Part shown: piece by piece, positions 42,281-50,207 of the stretch
Layout of the letters: each line of letters starts with the position of its first letter
How positions within the stretch are numbered: position 1 is the stretch's first letter
Assembly: GCF_000026945.1 (NCBI RefSeq)
Contig: NC_012862.1
Span: forward strand, 1,790,501 to 1,854,500
Direction of reading: 5' to 3'
Length of the DNA stretch: 64,000 nucleotides
Origin: Candida dubliniensis CD36
Taxonomy: Eukaryota > Ascomycota > Pichiomycetes > Serinales > Debaryomycetaceae
Notes under the pieces: generated by a model
Databases searched by the model: none
What the model was told of the DNA's origin: nothing
The model's input: the letters and a program-made list of their open reading frames with translations, nothing else
Translations under genes and position numbers: made by a program

Positions 42281-44593
42281 CTACATTTGTCTTAATTTCT
42301 TTCTCAACTTTAACTTTGAGCAGCTGGACAACACGTCAACCTTCTTGTTGCTTTCAATGTCTAGCTCTCCCATTCGTGTTGCCAAATCATCAACACTTAC
42401 TGAGTGATCCAAAATCTGTTCGTTGATTTGAAATACAATTCTTTCAATGTTATCGATTGTTTGATCGTCCATGGAATTTCTTGCCTTTATTGGCATCAAC
42501 AACGCCAACACTTTCTTTTCTAAGCTTCTCACGTTGTTCAATTTTTCACGCAATTTTGTTTGCATCAAGTCATTTTTAAAATCCAAAGGTCGAGATTTAA
42601 GGACATCTTTGTTGGCAGAGTTTTTATCTGCTGCCAATGCCAATTGACTGTAAAGACGATCAAGTTTGACCTTTTCACCAAAACTTTTTTGGATTTTTGT
42701 TGATAGGTTAGTTGAGTCTACTAATTCTCGTTGTAAAGTCTCGATTGTATCACGGAGTGGGACTCTTGCCTCGGCAAATTTGAGACTATCTATGCCCTTG
42801 TCGATTTTTTCGTGCTGGGCAATAAACTCTCCCAATTGTTTTATATTGGTATTCATTACTTGTAAGTTACCTTCTGTATTCTCAATTATGTTAATAATCT
42901 TGCTTTCGATTTCGTTAGAAGATGGCTTGGTAGGGCTGGTGAAACCATTAAAGACAGAAAACTGTACTGGTTTGAGAGAGGGTTGGACAATCTCCTTGTC
43001 TTGTGGTTGTACCACTTGAGATGTGCTTTCTGAAGGGATAGTTGCTGCATTGTCTTGTGTGTCATTTATGTTTTCTATCTGTTCCTCTTCATCGCTGTAG
43101 TCACTTTCTTCCAGTTCCGGCAATGATATTTCACTTTCGTCGGCAAGTTCTGTAATTTCCTTGTTCGAGGAGGTACTTTCCTTTTTTAAGTCGTTGCTGG
43201 AAACAGATGAGGTGCCACCAAAAATTGAAGTACCATCCGATCCAAGTTTCGCAAATGCTGACCCACCAGTGGCAAAGCCAGAAAAAGGGCTTCCGGTTGA
43301 TTGGGTAAATCCTGTAGGTTTTGCGAATCCTGTTTGACCAAATCCTGTAGTTCCAAACGCAGGATTTGCTTTCCCTGAACCAGAACTACCAAACCCAGCC
43401 TGGCCAAATGCTGATTTACTTGCACTAAAAACACTAGATGGGGTGTTACCAAAGGGATTGTTTGTCGTTTGGGCAACTTCACTTGGCTGCTTTTTGGATG
43501 CCGCCTTGATTGCATTCTCCAATGACAATTCATTGTTTAGGATTGCTGATTTATGGAACACCCACCAAGAAATTAAGTTACCTGTGTGAAGCAAGGTGTA
43601 TACTCTAGGCAAAACCCCAGTAGCCTCGTCAGCACCAGGACACGGTTCAAGAACTTTTGATGTAAGTTCGTTAAAAGACAAGCCAAACCCAACTGGCGAG
43701 CAATCTTCTCCTGATTCTTCATCAATGGGGAATTGGGCACGGTTTATGTCTTCAGACTGGGCAATTATCTTTGGAGTTTGTTCCTTGGTGGTGTCCAACA
43801 TTCCTAAATCTATGGCTACTGACGAGGTGATGAGGGAAAACGTATCTGATTTATACCAATCCAATAGTTGTGCATGGTAATATGTTACAGCCCTAGCCAC
43901 AGACGCAAATGCAGGGGCGATATCAGCGTCGTGGGCAATATAGTATTTATCCGTCTCTTCCAAAATAAACGACCTAACATCATGGTCATCCAATTCGGCA
44001 TCTACCTTATCGTAAGCAACAAATAAGTACTTTTCATTTATTGGGAACATTTCAACAATACAAAGTTTGTCAGCATCTTTGACGTTGATTTTTTTGTTGT
44101 TTATTTCGTAAGGCTTATCTTTTGAAGCATAAATGTACAGCGACGATGTCCAGCAGAATGCTGAGACATTGGAAGCTATCTTATCTGAGTTGAGGTATAA
44201 CTCGTTGTCGGCGTTCAATGCCAATATTCCCGACGATGATGGGAGTATATCAACAAAACCTTCTCTGATGGTACGAAAAGTGTAGTCTTTAGTTTTGAGC
44301 TGGTCTACCGTCAACGACTTTACTTTCGAGTCGTCGAGAACAAACAATTCGTTTCCAACAAAATGCAATTGGGTAATACTAAAATCTCCCTCAATAGTGG
44401 TTATCTCGTTTAAATCCTTTAATGATATAACCTTTAAGCAATCACTATTTGATGCCACCATCAAATCATCGTGTATAGCCAACAATTTCAAGTGTTTTGC
44501 GGCTAACTTTTGCAAATCCAATGGATCAAAAAGTGGGATGCCATGTTCTAATTTAAAGCCTAAATCTTCGGATATTTCTTCTTCTATCGCCAT
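42281..44593 (-). CDS. NUP159: Nucleoporin Nup159
   Basis: 770 aa. The N-terminal about 380 residues fit the beta-propeller that binds Dbp5 ('VVQ/LKVISLKDLNEITTIEGDFSITQLHF', 'PCPGADEATGVLPRVYTLLHTGNLISWWVF'). Only about a dozen FG or FG-like dipeptides occur, at about 395-480. An acidic linker (480-540) and C-terminal coiled coil (560-765) follow, the latter serving Nup82-complex assembly. It is a cytoplasmic-filament nucleoporin for mRNA export. It is about half the length of S. cerevisiae Nup159 (1460 aa), mainly through a shorter FG region. BIK1 lies 120 bp downstream on the same strand. Confidence 0.88.
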   Translation of the reverse strand: MAIEEEISEDLGFKLEHGIPLFDPLDLQKLAAKHLKLLAIHDDLMVASNSDCLKVISLKDLNEITTIEGDFSITQLHFVGNELFVLDDSKVKSLTVDQLKTKDYTFRTIREGFVDILPSSSGILALNADNELYLNSDKIASNVSAFCWTSSLYIYASKDKPYEINNKKINVKDADKLCIVEMFPINEKYLFVAYDKVDAELDDHDVRSFILEETDKYYIAHDADIAPAFASVARAVTYYHAQLLDWYKSDTFSLITSSVAIDLGMLDTTKEQTPKIIAQSEDINRAQFPIDEESGEDCSPVGFGLSFNELTSKVLEPCPGADEATGVLPRVYTLLHTGNLISWWVFHKSAILNNELSLENAIKAASKKQPSEVAQTTNNPFGNTPSSVFSASKSAFGQAGFGSSGSGKANPAFGTTGFGQTGFAKPTGFTQSTGSPFSGFATGGSAFAKLGSDGTSIFGGTSSVSSNDLKKESTSSNKEITELADESEISLPELEESDYSDEEEQIENINDTQDNAATIPSESTSQVVQPQDKEIVQPSLKPVQFSVFNGFTSPTKPSSNEIESKIINIIENTEGNLQVMNTNIKQLGEFIAQHEKIDKGIDSLKFAEARVPLRDTIETLQRELVDSTNLSTKIQKSFGEKVKLDRLYSQLALAADKNSANKDVLKSRPLDFKNDLMQTKLREKLNNVRSLEKKVLALLMPIKARNSMDDQTIDNIERIVFQINEQILDHSVSVDDLATRMGELDIESNKKVDVLSSCSKLKLRKKLRQM

Positions 44594-45259
44594 TGTCTAG
44601 AGTGTTGGTGGTTGGTGATGATGATCAAAACAAAATCCAGAGCAAAAAAATATTTCTGGGAATTGGGTAGAAAATATTGGGCGGCGCACGACCAAAGAGG
44701 TTACACCAAAAAACACCCAGAAACGTTAGCCCAGAAAGAAGTGTAGAAGAAATATGGGAGTATGGTCTATTATATGTGTTTAATGTTATGATGGAGTATT
44801 TTTGAATGATATTTGCAAAATTTGTAGCCAAAAATTAAGCAAGGTCTTGGCCTCCTACTAGTTGGTTCGGATAAACTGTGTTGAGTGCGTGACCACCGGA
44901 ATAACAGAGTTCAAATAGAGACGTTTGAGCAAATGGGGGACAAGTAAGTTCTGTAATGACCATGTTGGGTGCGCCCCCACGACACCCCCACTAAAGTTTT
45001 TCCGAAGATCACACACACAAAAGCAATTAAAAAAGTGGAGAGACCCGGGAAAAAAAAGTAATATAAATGGCCATTTACTATTTATCCTTGTGAGAATAGG
45101 CCAAATAAAGTTCAATCTACTTCAGTGGTGGTAGTAAGCACAACTACAGATTTTTTTTTTTTTTTTTTTTTTTTTTCTCACAAAAGACAAACCCCAAAGA
45201 CAAAAAAAATTTTTTTTTTGGAGATTGGTCACACTGTTGGTTAGAAGACAACAACTACC
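44594..45259. other. Divergent promoter region between NUP159 and the next gene
   Basis: 666 bp without a gene. It contains a G/C-richer stretch GGGCGGCGCACGACC (about 44679-44693), the segment GGTGCGCCCCCACGACACCC (about 44967-44986), a T27 run (about 45150-45176) and an A8T9 block (about 45205-45220). It presumably drives both flanking genes. No tRNA is found. Confidence 0.45.
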
Positions 45260-46264
45260 ATGTTTGGTTCGCCATTTACAAACAATCCGACTCAAAAGAC
45301 CTCGACGCCTGCGGTGTTTAAGGATAATGCGAGAAACGCTATATATAAACAGTTACCGGTTGTGACGTCCAACACTGCATCATCAATACGTTCAGCGCCG
45401 CTGCAGTTTCTCAATAACCGGCACCATGTTCTGCTGCATAGGTCCATGTCATCGTCGTCATCAATATTTTCATCCATTACTGGGGGCAAGCGCTCGGTGA
45501 GATCGGCCCCGTCTATTTATTCAAGTTCTACAGCCACGATACCAGAGGATCTGGAACCTGTTTCTACGACGGTGGAGCAGTTGGTCAATGATATTGTATT
45601 GCATGAAAATCATTATAGGACAGTTGCATTAGAGAAAGGTAATCAAAATATCGATGTTGAGGAGATGTACAAGATATCGCTTGGGTCAGACTTGCAGTAC
45701 CAGAATGTCCCTGAATCCTTGATAGATTGGAACTTGAATGTCACTAGATGCAAGTTGATATTGACGCAGTTACCGCAGATCACATCTACGGATATACCAT
45801 ATAATCAGAATGCATTGCCGCAGTTGGTAGGCGACTTGGCAGGGATATGTCACATTATACTCATACAACCGCATATTTCCGACAAGGAGCTTATCTATAC
45901 GTTACTTTCATCCAATCTATACAAAGAGCATGACTTGGACGTGAATTTTAAAAAATCCGTTGCTGAAATTTCTGTGAAACAAAGCCGGTTGTTACAAATC
46001 AATAATGGTGCAGGTCCATCGTCAATAACCCCGGAACATTCATTTTTAAAATTCAAATTTAAAGAGATTGCTATTCGAAACTATTTAATCAATCTCGCTG
46101 CTGCGGCCACCACCGCACACGAGTACAAGTTAAAAATGGAGCATTTGAAAGCCGTTTTGAAAATGGAGCAGCAGCCCGGTAAGAAAGTCAAGTTGTCCAA
46201 AGAGGACAAAAAAGTATTGTGGGAGCAGGTACGACTGGATGTATTTCTGCGAGCTGGTTTGTAG
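45260..46264 (+). CDS. Conserved-looking protein of unknown function
   Basis: 334 aa. A Ser/Thr/Asn-rich, probably disordered N-terminus (1-110, starting MFGSPFTNNPTQ) precedes a helical region (about 115-330) with 'SLIDWNLNVTRCKLILTQLPQ', 'LIYTLLSSNLYKEHDLDVNF', 'FKFKEIAIRNYLINLAAAATTAHEYKLKM' and a C-terminus 'KKVLWEQVRLDVFLRAGL'. No enzyme or known domain motif is visible. Codon use and absence of low complexity in the second half support a real gene. The N-terminal FG and SSIFSS segments weakly recall nucleoporins, but that is not evidence enough for a name. The convergent FCF2 stop lies 3 bp away. Confidence 0.65.
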   Translation: MFGSPFTNNPTQKTSTPAVFKDNARNAIYKQLPVVTSNTASSIRSAPLQFLNNRHHVLLHRSMSSSSSIFSSITGGKRSVRSAPSIYSSSTATIPEDLEPVSTTVEQLVNDIVLHENHYRTVALEKGNQNIDVEEMYKISLGSDLQYQNVPESLIDWNLNVTRCKLILTQLPQITSTDIPYNQNALPQLVGDLAGICHIILIQPHISDKELIYTLLSSNLYKEHDLDVNFKKSVAEISVKQSRLLQINNGAGPSSITPEHSFLKFKFKEIAIRNYLINLAAAATTAHEYKLKMEHLKAVLKMEQQPGKKVKLSKEDKKVLWEQVRLDVFLRAGL

Positions 46265-46267
46265 TAG

Positions 46268-46876
46268 TTAATATTTCTTCCTAGCATTTTTCACTTTTTT
46301 ATAAAAACCTTTACGGCCACTGGTTTTGGATTGTTGTATTTCGTGGTACTTTCTCTTGAAGTATTTCTTGGTGTTGTCATCATGTAGCAACTCTTCAACC
46401 ATAGTTTTACCACGTTCTTTTCTTTTTAATCTTGATGAGTAGAATTCGGTATTGCCTTCAATGATTGTTCCCATCTGGAAGAATTTAGGGATTTGCCATT
46501 TATCCTTTTTATAGTGCCTCTTGGGGTCCAACGCACTTCTTTGTTTTATTATTTGTAGATCCCTTTTAATTTCAGGTGTCATTTCTGGCTGTTTCATATT
46601 AAACCATCCATTGTCGGACGTCTGAGCGGGTTTTGCTCCTACCGGGTCATGGATTCGGATAGGCTTTTTATCTAGTTTTGATTCCAAGCTGGCATTTATT
46701 TTGGGCAAGTTTTGAATGGATTTTTCGATGGATCTGTAGTCTTCCACAGCAGGTGCAGAACATGTTTCCTTCTTCAAGTCTGCAAACAAGTCATCAAGAG
46801 AAGTGGTCTCTTCTGGGATGTAGCACTTTTCCGAAAACGATTCGGTTTCAGAGGTTTCTATAATTGTAGGTATCAT
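46268..46876 (-). CDS. FCF2: 18S pre-rRNA processing factor Fcf2
   Basis: 202 aa from the ATG at 46876 (MIPTIIETSE); the longer open frame reads an A/T run. The C-terminal about 110 residues match the Fcf2 domain: 'DNGWFNMKQPEMTPEIKRDLQIIKQRSALDPKRHYKK', 'PKFFQMGTIIEGNTEFYSSRLKRKERGKTMVEELLHD', then a basic tail 'GRKGFYKKVKNARKKY'. Fcf2 is a nucleolar protein needed with Fcf1 for early cleavages leading to 18S rRNA. Length is near yeast Fcf2 (217 aa). Confidence 0.92.
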   Translation of the reverse strand: MIPTIIETSETESFSEKCYIPEETTSLDDLFADLKKETCSAPAVEDYRSIEKSIQNLPKINASLESKLDKKPIRIHDPVGAKPAQTSDNGWFNMKQPEMTPEIKRDLQIIKQRSALDPKRHYKKDKWQIPKFFQMGTIIEGNTEFYSSRLKRKERGKTMVEELLHDDNTKKYFKRKYHEIQQSKTSGRKGFYKKVKNARKKY

Positions 46877-46880
46877 GGGT

Positions 46881-46912
46881 GATGAGTATAAGCAAAAAAT
46901 TTTTTTTTTTTT
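46881..46912 (-). promoter_or_regulatory. RRPE-like and GATGAG motifs upstream of FCF2
   Basis: GATGAG (46881-46886) and AAAAAATTTTTTTT (from 46894) lie within 40 bp upstream of the FCF2 start. They resemble the PAC and RRPE elements, fitting a ribosome-biogenesis gene, although A/T runs are common in this genome. Confidence 0.35.
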
Positions 46913-46963
46913 GGTATCTTTTTTTTTTCTACACGTTTTTATATACAAACGAGAAAGCTTTAC

Positions 46964-48403
46964 TCAAATGCCATCGGAAAATCCACTAACAATTGACTTG
47001 TTGAAACCACCTTCTTTTACTGCCAACTCGTAGTACCCGTAAATGGTAGTTACAGCCAAAAGAATAGAAGTACCAGAACCAAGGGTACCCATCAAATCGC
47101 AAATAACCGACAATGCACCGATAGTAGCACCACCAAAAGCAGCAGCAATAGGAATGATTTTCTTTAATTCCTTGTAAGCCGAAGTGTCTCTGTGTCCGGC
47201 AATGACCAACCCTTGTTCTTTGAATTGTTTAGCAATATCTCTTGGCGAGGTACCGCTGATTTCGATCCAGGTGGTGGAGAAAACAGCACAAGACCCTAAA
47301 ACAAAAGCAATATAGATAGTGGTCTTGATGGGGTCCAACAAGGCGTCAGTAAAGTTGAATGGAGGTTGGATGTAGTAGGCCAAACCGCCGTTGGCGTATA
47401 ATTGAGACGACCCGGGTCTGGCGTCCCATGTACCTAACAATTTGACAAACAAGTTATTTGGCCATCTCATGAATAACAACTGGGAGATGATAAAGATGTT
47501 AGAAGCCAATGCACTTTCCAACATGATGGGAATGTTGGAGGTGTAAAACAATCTGATCGGGTACAGCCCGTATGGACCTCTTTGTCTAGTTGATTTCATT
47601 GGCAATTCGATTCTGAATCCTTGCAAGTACACAACGGCGAAAAACACCAACAAGGTAGCTAATAATTGGAACATGTTTGGCAAGTTTTGTCTGTAGAAGG
47701 ATTCGATCAAAGCTCTCTTTTTATCCTTTCTTGATCCCAACAAGTGGAACATGGCCACAACCGCACCGTCGAATTCGGTTCCCTTGGCGGAAGTTGAGGT
47801 TGTTGGAGCAAATGCTTTCCAAAACACTTGTTCACAGGTGTTGGTGGCAGTGAACAATGAAACACCGCTTCCCAAACCATAACCTTTTTGCAACAATTCG
47901 TCCAACAAGATGACAATGGTACTTGCAAAAACCAATTGCAAGATCAACAACAAGCACACGCCCACCCCCAACGAGCTTGGTGGACCGTACATTCCTGTCA
48001 ACACATAGACGGTGGCTTGACCCACGGCCAACAAAATAGCCAATAATTTCTGAGCGGTTTGGAAGGTTTCTCTATCGTTTTTGTTTTGCATATCAACATG
48101 GATGATTTTTGTACCTTGCAACAACTGGAACAACATTCCCGAGGAAACAATTGGGGAGATCCCCAACTCCATCAAAGTACCTCTATTGGAAGCCAACATC
48201 ATTCTCAACCAGAACAATGGATCACTCGAATCACTAGATGCGATACCGTACAATGGGATTTCCGACATCACTAAGAAAATCAACAAAGTTATGATGGTCC
48301 ACATCACACGCTGTTGGAATTGAACTTTACGTTCAGGCGCAATGACTTCTGGTAAGAAGGGACTGAAAGGTTTCACCAAATCTAAAACTCGAAATCCACT
48401 CAT
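46964..48403 (-). CDS. SEC61: Sec61 translocon channel alpha subunit
   Basis: 479 aa, essentially the length of yeast Sec61 (480). The N-terminus '[26 protein letters not shown]' and '[42 protein letters not shown]' (plug and TM2), '[25 protein letters not shown]' and '[34 protein letters not shown]' are near-invariant. There are ten TM helices. It forms the ER protein-conducting channel for co- and post-translational import. Codon bias is strong, as expected for high expression. Confidence 0.97.
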   Translation of the reverse strand: MSGFRVLDLVKPFSPFLPEVIAPERKVQFQQRVMWTIITLLIFLVMSEIPLYGIASSDSSDPLFWLRMMLASNRGTLMELGISPIVSSGMLFQLLQGTKIIHVDMQNKNDRETFQTAQKLLAILLAVGQATVYVLTGMYGPPSSLGVGVCLLLILQLVFASTIVILLDELLQKGYGLGSGVSLFTATNTCEQVFWKAFAPTTSTSAKGTEFDGAVVAMFHLLGSRKDKKRALIESFYRQNLPNMFQLLATLLVFFAVVYLQGFRIELPMKSTRQRGPYGLYPIRLFYTSNIPIMLESALASNIFIISQLLFMRWPNNLFVKLLGTWDARPGSSQLYANGGLAYYIQPPFNFTDALLDPIKTTIYIAFVLGSCAVFSTTWIEISGTSPRDIAKQFKEQGLVIAGHRDTSAYKELKKIIPIAAAFGGATIGALSVICDLMGTLGSGTSILLAVTTIYGYYELAVKEGGFNKSIVSGFSDGI

Positions 48404-48645
48404 AGTTTGTTGATGGAGAAAAGAGGAAGTGTAAGAAAGAAAGAAAAAAAAAAAATGCCTTGTTGTTTTTTGGTTCGGTGTTGGAAAATTTCACAACCGA
48501 ACACGTCAATAAAAAAATGTAGACTTCCCAATCAGGAAGTGTGTGGGACAAGCTGCCAAAATATGTGCTCAGCGAGCAATTATAATTTTTGCTTGAAAAA
48601 AAAAAAAAAAACAAATTTCTTCAACCAAAGAGTGGTTCACCAATC

Positions 48646-48966
48646 ATGGCATCAGACTGGGCTGCTAAATTGAGTGGTGCATCTGCATCACCGGAGAGAA
48701 AGAAGGAAGCTGCTGAGTTTAATTCTCGTGAAGTGTTGGACTATCTACACACCAACTACACCACCTACCTCAACCACGCAAGGGAAGACAAAGAAGGCGA
48801 AAAGTATAAAGTGTATCGGTCGTTGGAGTCGCCTAACCAATGGACAAGCAAGCCGAGTGGCAAGAATGGTCCTAAAGAGGTTATTAGAAACCGTCATGGA
48901 AATAATGGTACTTTGGATTTGTTATTTGAGATCAACCGGTCTGTGTACCAGCAGAGACAGAAATAG
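48646..48966 (+). CDS. Small hydrophilic protein, unknown function
   Basis: 106 aa from the ATG at 48646 (MASDWAAKLSGAS), after a poly(A) leader. The sequence is not low-complexity: 'EFNSREVLDYLHTNYTTYLNHARED', 'VYRSLESPNQWTS', 'TLDLLFEINRSVYQQRQK'. No signal peptide or membrane helix. I recognise no family, though the regular composition suggests a folded small protein. It sits 163 bp upstream of FBP1 on the same strand and is divergent from SEC61. Confidence 0.6.
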   Translation: MASDWAAKLSGASASPERKKEAAEFNSREVLDYLHTNYTTYLNHAREDKEGEKYKVYRSLESPNQWTSKPSGKNGPKEVIRNRHGNNGTLDLLFEINRSVYQQRQK

Positions 48967-49005
48967 GTAGTGAAATATATATCCCGGAGAATTTTTTCCT
49001 TTCAT

Positions 49006-49016
49006 CCGACAGTCGG
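49006..49016. promoter_or_regulatory. CCGACAGTCGG palindrome upstream of FBP1
   Basis: A perfect 11-bp dyad, an everted CCG-N5-CGG arrangement, lies 114 bp before the FBP1 ATG in a spacer of only 163 bp. Everted CCG/CGG triplets are typical binding sites of fungal Zn2Cys6 regulators. A role in gluconeogenic control is inferred from position only. Confidence 0.45.
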
Positions 49017-49129
49017 CCAGACCAGGAGCGCACCTGAAGAAGTATAAAAAAAACATTCTGGGGTACGTTGAAATCTTGACATTTTTTTTTTTTCTTCCCT
49101 CTTTCTTTCTTTCTGTAAAAAAGTATACA

Positions 49130-50125
49130 ATGAGTGGTCCCGTTGATTCCGTTTCTAAGCAAATGAATGTCGATACCGACATCATTACGTTAACACGTTT
49201 TATATTACAAGAGCAGCAAACTGTTGCACCAACCGCTACTGGTGAGTTGTCGTTGTTGTTGAATGCGCTTCAATTTGCATTCAAGTTTATTGCCCATAAT
49301 ATTAGAAGAGCCGAATTGGTTAATCTTATTGGTGTTTCTGGCTCGGCCAACTCTACTGGTGATGTGCAAAAGAAGTTGGATGTTATTGGTGACGAAATCT
49401 TTATCAATGCCATGAGATCTTCAAACAATGTCAAGGTTTTGGTTTCGGAAGAGCAGGAAGACCTTATCGTGTTTCCAGGCGGTGGGACCTATGCTGTGTG
49501 TACTGATCCAATTGACGGGTCGTCCAATATTGATGCTGGTGTTTCTGTTGGTACTATTTTTGGTGTGTACAAATTGCAAGAGGGTTCTTCAGGTGGGATC
49601 AGTGATGTTTTGCGTCCTGGTAAGGAAATGGTTGCTGCTGGGTATACTATGTATGGTGCCTCTGCACATTTGGCATTAACTACTGGCCACGGGGTTAATC
49701 TCTTTACGTTGGACACGCAATTGGGTGAGTTTATCTTAACTCATCCTAATTTGAAATTGCCCGACCACAAGAATATCTATTCGTTGAATGAGGGGTACTC
49801 GAACAAGTTCCCAGAGTATGTCCAAGACTATTTGAAGGATATCAAGAAGGAAGGGTATAGTTTGAGATACATTGGGCTGATGGTTGCTGATGTCCATCGT
49901 ACCCTTTTGTATGGTGGTATTTTTGCTTATCCTACATTAAAGTTGAGAGTGTTGTATGAATGTTTCCCCATGGCTTTGTTGATGGAGCAAGCAGGAGGTT
50001 CTGCTGTCACCATCAAGGGTGAGAGAATCTTGGATATCTTGCCAAAGGGTATACACGACAAGAGTTCGATTGTGTTGGGATCGAAAGGTGAAGTTGAAAA
50101 GTATTTGAAGCATGTACCAAAATAG
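49130..50125 (+). CDS. FBP1: Fructose-1,6-bisphosphatase
   Basis: 331 aa from the ATG at 49130 (MSGPVDSVSK); the longer frame translates a T-run. FBPase motifs are 'TDIITLTRFILQEQQ', 'LLNALQFAFKFIAHNIRRAELVNLIG', the metal site EEQED (108-112), DPIDGSSNID (126-135), 'YIG-x-MVADVHRTLLYGGIFAYP' (247-269) and 'ALLMEQAGGSAV'. It hydrolyses FBP to F6P in gluconeogenesis. Codon 250 is CTG in a position that is Ser in the family. The N-terminus lacks both the RRxS phosphosite and the penultimate Pro of S. cerevisiae Fbp1. MCH1 follows 82 bp downstream. Confidence 0.97.
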   Translation: MSGPVDSVSKQMNVDTDIITLTRFILQEQQTVAPTATGELSLLLNALQFAFKFIAHNIRRAELVNLIGVSGSANSTGDVQKKLDVIGDEIFINAMRSSNNVKVLVSEEQEDLIVFPGGGTYAVCTDPIDGSSNIDAGVSVGTIFGVYKLQEGSSGGISDVLRPGKEMVAAGYTMYGASAHLALTTGHGVNLFTLDTQLGEFILTHPNLKLPDHKNIYSLNEGYSNKFPEYVQDYLKDIKKEGYSLRYIGLMVADVHRTLLYGGIFAYPTLKLRVLYECFPMALLMEQAGGSAVTIKGERILDILPKGIHDKSSIVLGSKGEVEKYLKHVPK

Positions 50126-50207
50126 ATTATGTAGAAAAAAGAAAAAAAAAAAAAATTTATGAGCGCCCCACAAAAAAAAGTTCAACACTCTTTCTTCCTA
50201 CACCATT

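Noticed and set aside
45150..45220. RRPE-like AAAAAAATTTTTTTT blocks before the unknown gene at 45260
   Set aside because: Homopolymer junctions of this type are frequent in the window; without a PAC motif or a ribosome-biogenesis product they are not called as regulatory sites.
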